Of a stretch of 64,000 nucleotides of DNA, positions 22,830 to 36,700 are shown in pieces; positions within the stretch are counted from its first letter, which is position 1; each line of letters opens with the position of its first letter. The notes under the pieces were generated by a model, which made no database searches, was not told the origin of the DNA, and saw only the letters and a list, made by a program, of their open reading frames with translations. This DNA comes from Primulina eburnea. Lineage: Eukaryota; Streptophyta; Magnoliopsida; Lamiales; Gesneriaceae. The position numbers and the translations under genes were made by a program. Location: assembly GCF_022965805.1 (NCBI RefSeq), contig NC_133102.1:10523485-10587484 (forward strand), given 5' to 3'.

Positions 22830-23726
22830 TAAATGACATGAATAAGTATCCTAATTAATTTTCCATGGAAAGATTGTCTACTTGAATATCCAGTATTTTA
22901 ATGTATATTGTGAGTATCTCATTTATGAAATCAAGTATTTGCAAACTCAAATTAGGTACTTCTCAAGTAAAACTAAGTACTTTAAAATTTTCATAGTCAT
23001 TTGAGATTTTTTTTTACCAAAAAAATATTAAATAAGATGAATATGTAATCCAAATACATCTTCACTGGAAATATCAATACTTGATGAACTTACGTTGCAT
23101 ATTCAAATATCCAGTAATCTATTACATATTATGAGTATCTCGTGTACCAAATCAAGTATTTGCAATATCAAATTAGGTACTTCTCAAATAAAATTAAGTA
23201 CTTCTAAATATTCATGCTTATTTGGAAATTTGTTTTTTAAAAAAAATATTAAATAAGATGAATATGTCATCCAAATGCATCTTCCATAAAAAACACCAAC
23301 ACTTAGTGAACTTACGTTGTATATTCGAATATCTAATATTCTATTACATATTATGAGTATTTAATGTACCAAATCAAGTATTTGTAATATGAAATTATAT
23401 ACTTCTCAAGTAAAACTAAGTACTTTAAAATTTTCATGCTTATTTGAGAATTTGTTTTTTTTTTTTTACAAAAAATATATTAAATGAGATAAATATGTCG
23501 TCCAAACGAATCTTCCATTGAAAGCCAACATTTGGTAAACTTACGTTGCATATTCGAATATCCAGTATTCTATTACATATTATGTATCTCCTGTACCAAA
23601 ACAAGTATTTGCAAACTCAAATTAGGTACTTCTCATCCAAATGCATATTCCATAGAAATATCAACACTTGGAGAATTTACGTTGCTTATTCGAATATCCA
23701 GTATTTTAATACATATCGTGAATATC

Positions 23727-25524
23727 TGTGGGGCCCTTAGCTCCTAATCGTTATTATAACACAATTTGATTAGGGTTAAGTAATCACAGCGGAAAACGGG
23801 TTTAAAATTTCTTTTACGACGAGCCCAAAACATCTCTTCTAGATTTATAATACTAAAAATAGTATTTAATCTCAAATCATAAAACATGCCCACACTGAAA
23901 TCAAAACCAATCATATACAAACAACTCATATCCTCGGGACATGCCCGGTATATAGATACATATACATATATATTGGGAACAAGACATATACATAAAACCT
24001 CAGCCCAAGCTGTGGCTCCCTCCAGAAGTACCCTCTCTGGTCTCCTGATGTCCTGGAGTACCTGCCATTGTCCACACACAAAGACAACAACAGCCCCCCT
24101 TGGGGGTGAGCAAAGCTCCGTATGGAACAACCAATCATATATACCACAGATATCTAAACAATGATATATGGTATGCAATGCATGTATGTCGTGGAGGTAT
24201 CAGGTCAAATGCCCATCCACTGAGCACATGTCAGAATCAATCGAATCGCTATCAAATCAAATCAATGCTCGAGCTGGCACACCGGCCGATATGGGAATAC
24301 ACGTATGATAGCGTCGACGAAGCGCCATCAATCCCACATCTCATATCCAATCATATGGGGCCACAATTGTCTATGCTTTACGGGTCATATAATACCGGCA
24401 TAGCGATTGTGTTCACAAACCCCGGAATCCAATCAAATCATATCAGGGTATCCAAGGATCATAGCTCAACGTGCATGTCATGTATCGATGTATGCATAAA
24501 ATGATGTGTGTTAACAAAACATTTATTGGTACATCGATACTCAAATCTCAATGTCATGTATGCCACATCAAATCATCAAATAGGCACATAGACACGTATT
24601 CCAATCCAATCCAATCAAATCAATCCAATCATATATCATATAATACAGATACCTGTCGTATGTTACCCGGTCGCAACATACCTCAGTTCTTCGTTCCAAT
24701 TGATGTAGCCTGAAGATATTGATATAACACTTTATCTACATCAATAGCATACTCATTCCAATTAATAACATATTCCAAAATCACAAATATGAGTTTCCAA
24801 TATCATTTGAAACTTCAAAAATTCATATCAAATCATAATCATATCATAATTCAATTCCGACTTCGAATACGAGTTTATTGTCGGTTATTCTACTACATAT
24901 CAGAAATTCAACTTCAAATACATGCTATTCCAGCACTTTGATATTTAAAGCTGCTGAAACCAGAAGAAAATTACCTCAGTCAGAAGCTCTCGACGCGACG
25001 ATCACAAATATATAATTTGTTTCGCGTTTGGACAGCGTTTCAAAGTCGATTTGTAAGAAAGAAAATCGATTTCTCTCGGTTATTCTCGAAGTGTAGCGAA
25101 GGAAATAAAGAAAATGAGAAAGAAAGCTCATTCTTATCACTCCACCGCTCTCGCGCTCGGGCGGTAGAATGTCTCGCGCCCGAGCGCGAGACATTCTGCC
25201 CCCGGCTTCAACTTACACCGCGCTCGAGCGGTCAAAAATTACCGCTCGGGCGCGGGGTGTTCTGCCCGAATGTCAAGTTTTCATTCCTTGGCGCTCGGGC
25301 GGTCATTTTCTCCCGCCCGGACGCCACACGTTCTGTACAAATATTCATGTTTGTACCAAATTGGCGTCCGGCCTCTCAAATCAATTCGTACAACCTCAAT
25401 TCATATATCATATTCATTTCTCAAATCATTGTCACGATATACATCAAATACATAATCCATGACAATTTTATTAATTATCGATAATCATATGAGATTTACG
25501 ATAATACAATACACGGTCCTTACA
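23727..25524 (-). repeat. 3' LTR of the gypsy chromovirus (1798 bp)
   Basis: On the minus strand it begins TGTAAGGACCG and ends GGGCCCCACA, preceded by the polypurine tract AAGGGGAGGAGAAA (25525-25538). A GC-rich island at 25145-25325 contains inverted copies of CGCTCGGGCGGT. ORFs up to 134 codons (such as 24100-24504) also appear in the other LTR, but only because the LTRs are copies. Confidence 0.93.
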
Positions 25525-25602
25525 TTTCTCCTCCCCTTAAAAGATTTCGTCCTCGAAATCTTAAACATCTCTATATACATAACATAGGTAAACATATATA
25601 TG

Positions 25603-27402
25603 TCACCAGTTATAGTACATATCAAAACTAAAATCATAATAGGGATCCGAATACATAGAGTACAATGGAACAGATGGATCAATATCAAATAAATGCGGAT
25701 ATGTATCTCGCATTTTGCTTTCCAACTCCCACGTTGATTCTTCAACACTATGCCGTGTCCATTGCACTCGAACCAGAGGAATCGATTTGTTTCTCAATAT
25801 CTTTTCCTTTCGATCCATAATGCGAACAGGTTGTTCAACATAGGAAAGAGAAGGATCCAGTTCAACCTCATCAGGTGCAAGCACATGTGATGGATCAGGT
25901 TCATATTTTCTCAACATAGAAACATGAAACACATCATGAATAGCAGATAAAGCTGGTGGCAATGCCAATCGATACGCAAGATCACCAACTCGATCGAGAA
26001 TCTCGTATGGACCAACATAACGAGGAGATAACTTCCCTCGCATGCCGAATCGAACAGTGCCTCTAAAGGGAGATATCTTCAAAAACACTCTGTCACCTTT
26101 CTGGAATTCCAAGGGTCGTCGTCGTTTATTCGCATAACTCGTTTGACGATCCTGAGCAGCTTTCATCCGCTGCCGAATCAACTGAACCTTATCGTTCATT
26201 TCCTGTATCATTTCAGGTCCAGTCAATTGTCTCTCACCAATCTCATCCCAGAATAACGGTGATCTACATCGTCTCCCATATAGAGCTTCAAACGGTGCCA
26301 TACCGATACTCGTCTGAAAGCTATTATTATACGAAAATTCAACCAATGGTAAGGCATCTTGCCATCCCATTCTGAAATCCATCACAATCGCACGTAACAT
26401 ATCCTCTAGAGTTTGAATCGTACGCTCAGTCTGGCCATCAGTTTGAGGGTGATAAGCAGTACTCATAGCCAAACGCGTACCCATCGCTTCCTGAAAACTA
26501 CCCCAGAATTTAGAAGCAAATCTGGGATCACGATCAGATACAATTGAGACTGGCACACCATGCAGTCTCACAATATTCTCAATGTATAAACGGGCCATTC
26601 TCTTATAAGGATAAGTCCGCTCATACGGAATAAAATGTGCAGATTTCGAAAGCCGATCAATAATCACCCAAATAGCATCACAGCCCTTGGGCGAACGAGG
26701 TAAATGAGTCACGAAATCCATAGCAATATGTTCCCAATTCCATTTCGGGATTTCAAGACTATGGAGCAATCCTCCCGGTTTCATTCTCTCGGCTTTCACT
26801 TGCTGGCAGACAAGACATTTAGAAATAAACTCAGCAATGTCCTTCTTCATACGTCTCCACCAGAATTGAGGTCTCAAAGTCAAATACATCTTTCGACCTC
26901 CCGGGTGAATACTATATTTGCTACAATGTGCTTCTCGAAGAAGGGCAGATCTCAAATCAGAGTCATCAGGAACTACCAGCCGACCATTAAGTCGTAAAGA
27001 ACCATCAGAAGAAATCTGAAATCCAGACTGATGTCCAGCAGATACCAGTTCTTTCGACTTTTGAATCTGAGCATCGCTTCGTTGGGCCTTTCGTATATTC
27101 GATATCAAACTCGGCTCAATTTGCAATGCTGAAACAGTGACAGAATTCCAATTCGAGTGAAAAGTCCAACCAGAAGTACAAATATCCTCATGTACCTTGG
27201 CGACACAAACAGAAGCTAGAACAGAATCATGAACTTTACGGCTCAGGGCATCCGCAGTAACATTCACCGATCCAGGGTGATATTGAATCTCACAATCAAA
27301 ATCTTTCAGGAGATCCATCCACCTGCGTTGCCTCATATTCAGATCAGATTGAGAAAAGAGATATTTCAGACTTTTATGGTCCGAATAGATAACAAACTTT
27401 CT
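25603..27402 (-). CDS. Gypsy pol, second half: RNase H C-terminus, integrase, chromodomain-like tail
   Basis: Continues pol in the shifted frame to a stop at 25603. It begins in RNase H ([20 protein letters not shown]), followed by the integrase zinc-binding region (CLVCQQVK), the catalytic core ([29 protein letters not shown] supplying D, D and E), then [13 protein letters not shown] and YEILDRVG, and a C-terminal chromodomain-like segment ([24 protein letters not shown]). Integrase inserts the cDNA into chromatin in the nucleus; the chromodomain class is known to bias target choice. The first codons reported upstream of KFVIY belong to the out-of-frame side of the break. Confidence 0.93.
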   Translation of the reverse strand, partial: RKFVIYSDHKSLKYLFSQSDLNMRQRRWMDLLKDFDCEIQYHPGSVNVTADALSRKVHDSVLASVCVAKVHEDICTSGWTFHSNWNSVTVSALQIEPSLISNIRKAQRSDAQIQKSKELVSAGHQSGFQISSDGSLRLNGRLVVPDDSDLRSALLREAHCSKYSIHPGGRKMYLTLRPQFWWRRMKKDIAEFISKCLVCQQVKAERMKPGGLLHSLEIPKWNWEHIAMDFVTHLPRSPKGCDAIWVIIDRLSKSAHFIPYERTYPYKRMARLYIENIVRLHGVPVSIVSDRDPRFASKFWGSFQEAMGTRLAMSTAYHPQTDGQTERTIQTLEDMLRAIVMDFRMGWQDALPLVEFSYNNSFQTSIGMAPFEALYGRRCRSPLFWDEIGERQLTGPEMIQEMNDKVQLIRQRMKAAQDRQTSYANKRRRPLEFQKGDRVFLKISPFRGTVRFGMRGKLSPRYVGPYEILDRVGDLAYRLALPPALSAIHDVFHVSMLRKYEPDPSHVLAPDEVELDPSLSYVEQPVRIMDRKEKILRNKSIPLVRVQWTRHSVEESTWELESKMRDTYPHLFDIDPSVPLYSMYSDPYYDFSFDMYYNW

Positions 27403-30119
27403 CCGTACAAATAATGGCGCCAAATCTTCAAAGCAAACACAATGGCAGCCAGTTCGAGATCATGAACAGGATAACGTGTTTCATGAGATTTCAATTGACG
27501 AGACGCATAAGCAACCACTTTGCCATGTTGCATCAGAACACAGCCCAACCCTTTACCAGACGCATCTGTACAAACCACAAATCCTCCGGTACCTGAGGGA
27601 ATAGTAAGCACAGGTTCTGTGGTTAATCTCGTCTTCAATTCAAGAAAACTAGCTTCACATTCATCTGACCAAATGAATCTCTGATTCTTCTGTGTCAGTT
27701 GAGTAATAGGTTTAGCTATCTTCGAAAATCCTTCAATAAAACGACGATAATATCCAGCTAAACCCATGAAGCTTCGGATCTCAGGAACATTCGTAGGTCT
27801 CGGCCAATTCAATACAGCTTCGACCTTCGAAGGATCAACAGATATGCCATGTCTCGAAATGACGTGGCCCAGAAATACCACTTTGTCCATCCAGAATTCA
27901 CATTTGGACAATTTGGCATACAAATGACTAGTACGAAGAGTTTGAAGTACCAGTCTCAAATGTTCAGCATGCTCCTTTTTCGATTTCGAATACACAAGAA
28001 TATCATCAATGAAAACAATAACGAATCGGTCTAGATAATCTCGAAAGACCCGATTCATTAAGTCCATAAAAATAGCAGGAGCATTCGTAAGACCAAAAGG
28101 CATAACCAGAAATTCATAGTGGCCATACCTCGTACGAAAAGCAGTTTTGGGCACATCTTCGTCTCGAACTCGTACTTGATGATACCCAGAACGAAGATCA
28201 ATCTTCGAGTAAACAGAAGTACCCTGAAGCTGATCAAACAAATCATCAATACGCGGAAGTGGGTACTTATTTTTCACAGTAGCCCGATTCAGTTGTCTAT
28301 AGTCGATACACATTCGCATCGTACCATCTTTCTTTCGAACAAATAAAACTGGAGCTCCCCAAGGTGATACACTCGGTCGAATATATCCCTTATCGAGAAG
28401 ATCCTGTAATTGTTCTTTCAATTCTTTCAATTCCAATGGTGCCATACGATAGGGAGCTTTAGAAATAGGCGCAGTCCCCGGCACAAGATCAATACTAAAC
28501 TCAACTTCTCGATGAGGAGGAAAATCAGGAATCTCATCGGGAAATACATCTGGAAACTCTTTCGCAACAGGAATCTCGGATAAAGAAGATTCCTTCTTCG
28601 AAATATCAATAGCGTAGATAAGATAACCCTCATCTCCGCTAGTCAACAATCGAGACATTTCCAAGGAAGATACCAATGGAATTTTGGCTTGGGAACCCTT
28701 GCCATAAAAATTCCACTTGGGTCCATCAATCGGTCGAAATCGAACCACTCCATGACAACAATCAACAGTAGCTCGATTCGTCATCAAGATATCCATGCCA
28801 ACAATACAATCAAAGTCGTGCATTGGGAGGACAATCAAATTCAGGAATATCACATTATCCTCATATATCAATACACAATTATGCACAACTTTCTCAGATA
28901 ATATAATCTTCCCTGCTGGCGTGGCTATCGACAAAGTATCATACAACGGGGTACACTCAATATCGTGAGATGCAACAAATGCATGAGATATGAATGAATG
29001 AGATGCTCCTGTATCAAATAAAACACGTGCAGGACAATCGCAAAGCGTGCAAATACCTGCAATCACACCTCCAGGAGCTTCTCTCGCCTGATCCTCAGTC
29101 ATGGCGTACACTCTCACTTGAGGAGGAACTTGGGCACTCTGACCACCCGGTCCTCGATATCGTGGAACACTGGACTGCTGGAAAGATGGAACAGGAACAG
29201 CAGGTCTCGTCATACCAGGGCCACCTCTAAATCCTGGCTGGGGTTGAGCAGAAGTCGTACCCCTGTTCGGACATACTCGAGAGAAATGGCCTTCCTGCCC
29301 ACATTGATAGCAAGTACCAAACATACCTCGACATTGCTCGATAGTATGTTTGCCTCCACAATGACTACAGTAGGGAGCAATCACAGGACTCCCTCTCTGT
29401 GATCCACTAGAACTCGAAGAAGACGAAGAAGCAGAGCCAGTCTTCTTAAACTTCTTACCTCTCGGCCTCAAGGTAGGCTGCTGAGCTGACACCGGTGGTG
29501 GAGGAGTATACTGTGGACCTCCCCGCCTAAGTCCAGCCTCGGCTGCCTTAGCTCGTTCAACTGCCTCCGCGTAGCTGGTAGGCAATCCAGAAACAACATA
29601 GGTATACAAAGCAGGATGTAAACCATTTACAAACCTGTTATATTTTGCCCTCGCATTCCCAGCCACGTGAGGTGCATACTTCAACAAAGTAGAAAATTTA
29701 GAAGCATACTCTGCAACAGACATCGTTCCCTGCTGCAGGTTATTGAATTCATTCTCCTGAGCAGTATAATACGAAGGAGGAGAATATTGCTCCAGAAATT
29801 GGGCCTTGAAGACATCCCAGGTGACTTCAGTCCCGGCCTCTTTCAGTCCAATCTCAGCGGCTTCCCACCAAGATTTAGCTCGGTCTTTCAGCTGATACAA
29901 AGCAAGTTTCAGTCTCCGAGCCTTGGAATACTCAACAATATTAAACAAGTGCTCGATATCCTTTAGCCAGGCCTTAGCTCTTTCAGCACTCTCAGTGCCA
30001 AAGAACTTCGGTGGTTTCAGATCCTGGAATCGAGCCATCACAACATCCATGGACAATCCTTCAAATTGCCCAACGATCCTCTCAGTACTGCTACTCGCAG
30101 TTTCATTTGTGTGATCCAT
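27397..30119 (-). CDS. Gypsy gag-pol, first half: Gag, protease, reverse transcriptase, start of RNase H
   Basis: ATG 30119. Gag (residues about 25-200; [18 protein letters not shown]); Ser-rich linker; CCHC knuckle [14 protein letters not shown] (about 270-283); aspartic protease [11 protein letters not shown] (about 366); reverse transcriptase with [16 protein letters not shown] and the catalytic [10 protein letters not shown] (about 702); RNase H start with [10 protein letters not shown] (about 850) and [22 protein letters not shown]. At 27397-27403 one A is missing from an A-run relative to the expected GEKFVIYSD reading, so this frame ends 12 codons later. All catalytic motifs seen are intact. 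Confidence 0.94.
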
Positions 30120-30313
30120 CTACAAATCAAAAGATGAATATCACAATTTCATATCAATTCATAATCTCATCATCTCATATCATCAATCTCATCAGATACT
30201 TACTCAAATCAAATCACATAAGAGCAAGTAATACAAATAAGTCAAACACATACGCACAATTCATTTGTGCCTATTCAAGTGTACACAAGACTCAATAGAG
30301 CATTCCCAGCTAT

Positions 30314-30325
30314 GCTCTGATACCA
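30314..30325 (-). promoter_or_regulatory. Primer-binding site of the gypsy chromovirus
   Basis: TGGTATCAGAGC on the minus strand, 5 nt from the 5' LTR end, matching initiator tRNA-Met. Positions 30120-30313 are the leader before gag. Confidence 0.9.
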
Positions 30326-30330
30326 TACTG

Positions 30331-32127
30331 TGTGGGGCCCTTAGCTCCTAATCGTTATTATAACACAATTTGATTAGGGTTAAGTAATCACAGCGGAAAA
30401 CGGGTTTAAAATTTCTTTTACGACGAGCCCAAAACATCTCTTCTAGATTTATAATACTAAAAATAGTATTTAATCTCAAATCATAAAACATGCCCACACG
30501 AAATCAAAACCAATCATATACAAACAACTCATATCCTCGGGACATGCCCCGGTATATAGATACATATACATATATATTGGGAACAAGACATATACATAAA
30601 ACCTCAGCCCAAGCTGTGGCTCCCTCCAGAAGTACCCTCTCTGGTCTCCTGATGTCCTGGAGTACCTGCCATTGTCCACACACAAAGACAACAACAGCCC
30701 CCCTTGGGGGTGAGCAAAGCTCCGTATGGAACAACCAATCATATATACCACAGATATCTAAACAATGATATATGGTATGCAATGCATGTATGTCGTGGAG
30801 GTATCAGGTCAAATGCCCATCCACTGAGCACATGTCAGAATCAATCGAATCGCTATCAAATCAAATCAATGCTCGAGCTGGCACACCGGCCGATATGGGA
30901 ATACACGTATGATAGCGTCGACGAAGCGCCATCAATCCCACATCTCATATCCAATCATATGGGGCCACAATTGTCTATGCTTTACGGGTCATATAATACC
31001 GGCATAGCGATTGTGTTCACAAACCCCGGAATCCAATCAAATCATATCAGGGTATCCAAGGATCATAGCTCAACGTGCATGTCATGTATCGATGTATGCA
31101 TAAAATGATGTGTGTTAACAAAACATTTATTGGTACATCGATACTCAAATCTCAATGTCATGTATGCCACATCAAATCATCAAATAGGCACATAGACACG
31201 TATTCCAATCCAATCCAATCAAATCAATCCAATCATATATCATATAATACAGATACATGTCGTATGTTACCCGGTCGCAACATACCTCAGTTCTTCGTTC
31301 CAATTGATGTAGCCTGAAGATATTGATATAACACTTTATCTACATCAATAGCATACTCATTCCAATCAATAACATATTCCAAAATCACAAATATGAGTTT
31401 CCAATATCATTTGAAACTTCAAAAATTCATATCAAATCATAATCATATCATAATTCAATTCCGACTTCGAATACGAGTTTATTGTCGGTTATTCTACTAC
31501 ATATCAGAAATTCAACTTCAAATACATGCTATTCCAGCACTTTGATATTTAAAGCTGCTGAAACCAGAAGAAAATTACCTCAGTCAGAAGCTCTCGACGC
31601 GACGATCACAAATATATAATTTGTTTCGCGTTTGGACAGCGTTTCAAAGTCGATTTGTAAGAAAGAAAATCGATTTCTCTCGGTTATTCTCGAAGTGTAG
31701 CGAAGGAAATAAAGAAAATGAGAAAGAAAGCTCATTCTTATCACTCCACCGCTCTCGCGCTCGGGCGGTAGAATTCTCGCGCCCGAGCGCGAGACATTCT
31801 GCCCCCGGCTTCAACTTACACCGCGCTCGAGCGGTCAAAAATTACCGCTCGGGCGCGGGGTGTTCTGCCCGAATATCAAGTTTTCATTCCTTGGCGCTCG
31901 GGCGGTCATTTTCTCCCGCCCGGGCGCCACACGTTCTGTACAAATATTCATGTTTGTACTAAATTGGCGTCCGGCCTCTCAAATCAATTCGTACAACCTC
32001 AATTCATATATCATATTCATTTCTCAAATCATTGTCACGATATACATCAAATACATAATCCATGACAATTTCATTAATTATCGATAATCATATGAGATTT
32101 ACGATAATACAATACACGGTCCTTACA
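30331..32127 (-). repeat. 5' LTR of the gypsy chromovirus (1797 bp)
   Basis: Right LTR copy adjoining the primer-binding site, nearly identical to 23727-25524, including the GC-rich island at about 31748-31925. Confidence 0.93.
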
Positions 32128-33313
32128 ATATCTCATTTACGAAATCAAGTATTTTTCAACTCAAATTAGGTACTTCTCAAGTAAACTGAGTACTTAAAAT
32201 TTTCATGTTTATTTGGAAATTTTTTATTTTTACAAAAAAATATATTAAATGAGATGAACATATCATCCAAATGTATTTTCCATTGAAATACCAATACTTG
32301 GTGAACTTACGTTGTATATTCGAATATCCAATACTCTATTACATATTATGAGTATGTCCTAAATCAAATCAAGTATTTACAAATTCAAATTAGGTACTTC
32401 TCTTCCAAATCCATATTCCATGGAAATACCAACACTTGGAGAACTTATGTTGCCTATCCGAATATCCAATATTTTAATACATATATTGTGAGTATCTCAT
32501 TTACGAAATCAAGTATTTGCCAACTGAAATTAGGCACTTCTCAAGTAAAATTAATTACTTTAAAACTTTCATGGTTATTTGGTAATTTGTTTTTTTTTAA
32601 CAAAAAAATATATTAAATGAGATAAATATGTCATTCAAATACATTTTTCATTGAAATACCAATACTTGGTGAATTTACATTGTCTATTCGAATATCCAAT
32701 ATTTTAATACATATTGTGAATATCTTATTTACGAAATCAAGTATTTGAAAACTCAAAATAAGTATTTCTCAATTAAAACTAAGTACTTTAAAATTTACAT
32801 GTTTAGATGGGAATTTGATTTTTTACAAAAAAAATATTAAATGAGACGAATATATAATCCAAATACACCTTTCATGAAAAGCCCAACAATGACTGAATTT
32901 ATGGTGATCGTTCGAAGATCCAGTATTTTTTTGCATATTTAGAGTATTTAAAGAGTCAAATCAAGTATCTGGAACTTCAAAATAGATATTTTATATGTCA
33001 AAATAAGTACTTAATCTTATTTCGAAAATATAGTATTTTTTTTTACACATTTGGAGTATTCAAATAACAAAATCAAGTATCTGAAGTCCATAATAAGTAC
33101 TTATATTTTGGTAGATAGAAAATACACAATTAATTTGGTGGATAAATTTATATATTTATTTAAATAATAAAAGGACAAAAATATAAATTTATCTTTGTTG
33201 GTTGTTAAAATTATATTTATAGTGTTGTCGGATATTGATTTCTAAACAAAAAATCATCTAGATACTGAATATTAAATAAAAAATGTAAGGAAGTATTTTT
33301 TTCAAATTTACCC

Positions 33314-33768
33314 ATTTAAATGGATATATATAATATTAAATTATGTCACACATAAAATAAAACGGCCGAAGGAAATGAATCCATTTGGCCAGTGGTGACG
33401 TTACGGTAGAGGATCTCTGAAATTCTCCACGCCTAGCCGTTTACTGTAGTTCCAAGCGTCAAATCCTGCAAAGAGTTCCACTTATGCAAGCAACCCACTC
33501 GTCACCCACAAGCTGAATAAAATAGTGTTTGACGAGGAAAGATTCCCGACAACTCATCCAAAACACGGTATCACCGCTTAGCCCCACTCCTTCTTCCATC
33601 TTGAGCTACAATCCAATCATTTGTATACTTGTTTTTGTTTCTATCTACACCTGTTCGTCTCTTAGTCTGCCACAGTCTCACCAACCAGTGAGAGAATACA
33701 TTTATATATACACATACAACGATCTTGCCATCTAACGATTTTTATTTTTCGCGTTTTCTGGTGAAAGA
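33314..33768 (+). promoter_or_regulatory. Promoter and 5' leader of the membrane-protein gene
   Basis: Non-repetitive sequence between the foldback element and the gene. TTTATATATA at 33701-33710 is a TATA-like element about 60 nt before the ATG. TGACGT at 33396-33401 is a bZIP-type core. Assignments are by position and motif only. Confidence 0.5.
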
Positions 33769-36700
33769 ATGGGAGGAAAAATGAGTTTTTCCGAGAATAA
33801 GCTGTGTTCTGCTCTGGTGCTGATGGCGTTTATTTCCTTTATTTTGTTATTCATCTCGTCAGCTGGTATGTTTCGTTGTTATTTTGAAGTGGGTTTCTGT
33901 TTTGTTCTACGTTCTTTGGTTTAAGCGGATCTTTGTTGTTCCCAGCGGCAGATGCGGAGGGAAAAGATGCCGGGTCGTGGGTTTTTCGGAGGTCTCTTCT
34001 GGAAGGAAATAATGCGGAAAATTTAAATTCTACCACTTTGGTGTTGGCTAAAGAGAGAACGCTGAGGAAGGATCCACTAGATGATCTCAATTATTACACA
34101 GGGGGATGGAATATCAGCAACAACCATTACATAGCTGTAGGAGTTTCTTGCTTTTTTGCTTCGTTTTTTATTTTTATTTTTTCGGTGAGTTGAAAAGTTT
34201 TTGAGTTGATGGGTTTTAATCACTGTCATTTTTTTTGCTCATAGTCGAAATACTGAGTCGGTTAGGTTGTAATTTCATGGGTGCTAATGACAGAAATAGG
34301 AAAAGGTTTTAGGATTTGATCTGATTTTGGGCTAAATGTATTCTATGTCAAGTACCATGTTGGTTGAACCGTCGGATCATATAACTTGGGTCCCGTATGA
34401 ATTTTATGCGAGACATATGAAATTGTTGGATAATAGATGTAACATAGGCCTGCGTCTGATTTTGTGGGATTTTTCGCATTTTTGTGGATTGGCAGCCGTA
34501 ATGTTAAGATATTTTTGTGATCGATTGATATGTTTTTGTTCTTTGTGTAATTTGCTGTTGTCACGTGTAGTATCATGATTTGCGTTGACTTGTGTTTAAT
34601 ATGTGCTTCCCACCGGGGGGCCAATTTGCTCTGAATTTGTAATGTCTTGGAGTCAAAACTGTATGATTCACTCTCCGTCACATTAATTCAGGATTCTCTG
34701 TGAAATTTTTGGGTGAAGATCATGCTTTTAGTTTCTGGAAACATTGGCCCTTTACTTTAACTTGCTAGAAGCATAAGTTGAATGAGTAATCACAGTTGGA
34801 ACTTGTGAGAATCGTCTTGATATAGGCTGTAGATAATGGAGGAAATTCTCGATGTTGGCTGAAGCGTAATCTAGAATATATAAATGGCTGGGGAAATTGA
34901 TGGTTAGCATGAAGATGTGTTCACTGGAAAATTGGACGGCTTATTATGAACTTGGAGGGCATATACCTTTTTCCCCTTATTATTTGTTTATCATTATTAC
35001 TCATCCGTTTGTAGGAGTCTGTAATGAATATAACCCGAGTTTTTGCTGTTACTGATATTATTTATCTATTCGTTTGTTTTATTTTCTGATGTTTCTCTCT
35101 TTATCTTTCTTTAACATATTGGTCTTGATGCAGTCTGTTCTTTATACTGGGTCTACACTTTTCCTTGTTGCTGCAATCTGGTTTGCTGGATTCGGACTCT
35201 TCTTGTTACTGGTTTCTATGTATGTTTGCTGCTGCAGGCGGCATCGTTATGGCTATTCTCGATTTGCCTATTGTCTATCGCTTATCCTTTTGTCGTTATT
35301 CACAATCTCCGCAATGTAAGCCTCTTCTCAATATTTGGCACACCTGCATTATTTTCTATTTATTCAAGATCGGGTTCTCATGTCTCTCACTTCTTATACA
35401 TCAGCGTTGGCTCCGTTGTTCTCTATACCGGGCAAGGGAAATTTCATGGTAGTACAAGAAGTACACTAGACTATGTTGTGGGACAAGCTGATTCCACGGT
35501 TAACAATCTCAAAGATGTGTCAAATTATCTTACGTCTGCTAAGAAAATTGGAGTGGATCAAGTTTTCCTTCCTCAGGACGTGCAAAACAATATTGACAAA
35601 GTCAACAACTTGATTACCTCTTCTGCCACCCAACTCGAAGAGGCAACGGACAATAATAAAGATAATATTTCCCACTATTTGGATGTAGTGTAAGTAATTC
35701 AATCTCGGTCCTGTTATTCTCCAAATTATACTTAGTATCTTACGTTTTGGATATTTATGCAGAGGTCTAATTCTCATTGTCGTAGCGGCCGTGATGCTTG
35801 CCCTGGCTTTACTTGGTTTCTGTAAGGCTACTGGTTCTTTCTCGCTAATTTTTCAAATTTATAGAGAAACAAATTGTTTAAATTTGAGTAATCTCAGTCG
35901 TAATATTTGGATGCAGTGTTATCAATCTCAGGCTTGCAATTTCTCGTGTACATGTGAGTGGATGTTCTAGCCATATGTTTGTGCAAGCGTCTTCTGTTTC
36001 ATTTACATGATTCCTGAACTCTTAAAGATAATGCTTGCAGATTGGTTTTTATTGGTTGGATACTCGTGGCTATCACATTCATCTTATGTGGCGTTTTCCT
36101 TGTTCTCCACAAGTACGGCTCCAAAATCCCCAATCTGGATGCAATTCTTCAATTCATTGATGATTTGTACTTGTTTGTTGATCTACTCTCTTTGAATAAT
36201 AATTTATCTTTTTCTTTTGTCCCCAAGTATGATGGGTGATACATGCGTAGCCATGAATGACTGGGTTATGAACCCAACCGCTCATACAGCATTGGATAAA
36301 GTTATCCCATGTGTGGATGTCGATACAGCTCAAGAAACATTGTCTCAAAGCAAAGACGTGACCTTTCAAGTTGTTCGGCTGGTAAATGGGATAATCACTA
36401 ATGTCTCAAATGCTCAAAATCTACCACCTCCTAGTGTTGCACCCTTGATATCTTACAATCAATCTGGCCCTTTTGTGCCTCTCGTTTGCAATCCATACAA
36501 TATCGACAAAACAAATCGAACATGTGCAGCAGGAGAAGCTGATTTGAGTAACGTTACTCAGGTGATACATTTGAACTACTCTTTAAGCAATATTTGGATT
36601 TAAGGATATGGAAAACATGGTTTTGAATCCAATTAACATGTTGGGATGAGTTTGACTTATGTGAATCTCAAACTGATCTCTTCTCGATTTAAACTGTTGT

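Larger units (their letters stand above)
23727..32127 (-). mobile_element. Nearly intact Ty3/gypsy chromovirus (Tekay/Del-like), 8401 bp
   Basis: LTRs 23727-25524 and 30331-32127 start TGTGGGGCCC and end CCTTACA on the plus strand; the target atatc is duplicated at 23722-23726 and 32128-32132. By eye the LTRs differ at roughly nine positions in 1.8 kb, so the insertion is very recent. Primer-binding site, polypurine tract, gag, protease, reverse transcriptase, RNase H, integrase and a chromodomain-like tail are all present. The one clear lesion is a single-base deletion in RNase H. Confidence 0.95.
18981..33313. mobile_element. Large foldback-like inverted-repeat element, non-coding, with two nested insertions
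   Basis: The outer ends are inverted copies: left GATAAATTTCAGAAAAAT near 18982, right (complement) GGTAAATTTGAAAAAAAT near 33313. About 150 bp further in, the arms still align (left 19075-19160 with right 33140-33250, including a shared TTTATTTAAATAATAAA-like core). Arms consist of diverged tandem subrepeats and encode nothing visible. Removing the gypsy element and the solo LTR leaves about 5.3 kb. No transposase is seen, so it is non-autonomous. A clean target duplication was not found. Class (foldback or MULE-like) is inferred from architecture only. Confidence 0.6.
22830..33313 (-). repeat. Right arm of the foldback element, split by the gypsy insertion
   Basis: Inverted copies of the left-arm units at 22830-23726 and 32128-33313, for example the complement of ATACTGGATATTCGAATA near 22890, 23110, 23570, 23700, 32320 and 32470, and first-type units at about 32900-33110. 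The gypsy element 23727-32127 lies between the two blocks. Confidence 0.6.

Noticed and set aside
24100..24504. 134-codon ORF present unchanged in both LTRs of the chromovirus (also 30704-31108)
   Set aside because: Its conservation is explained by LTR identity; composition is not protein-like and it lies in the untranslated LTR.
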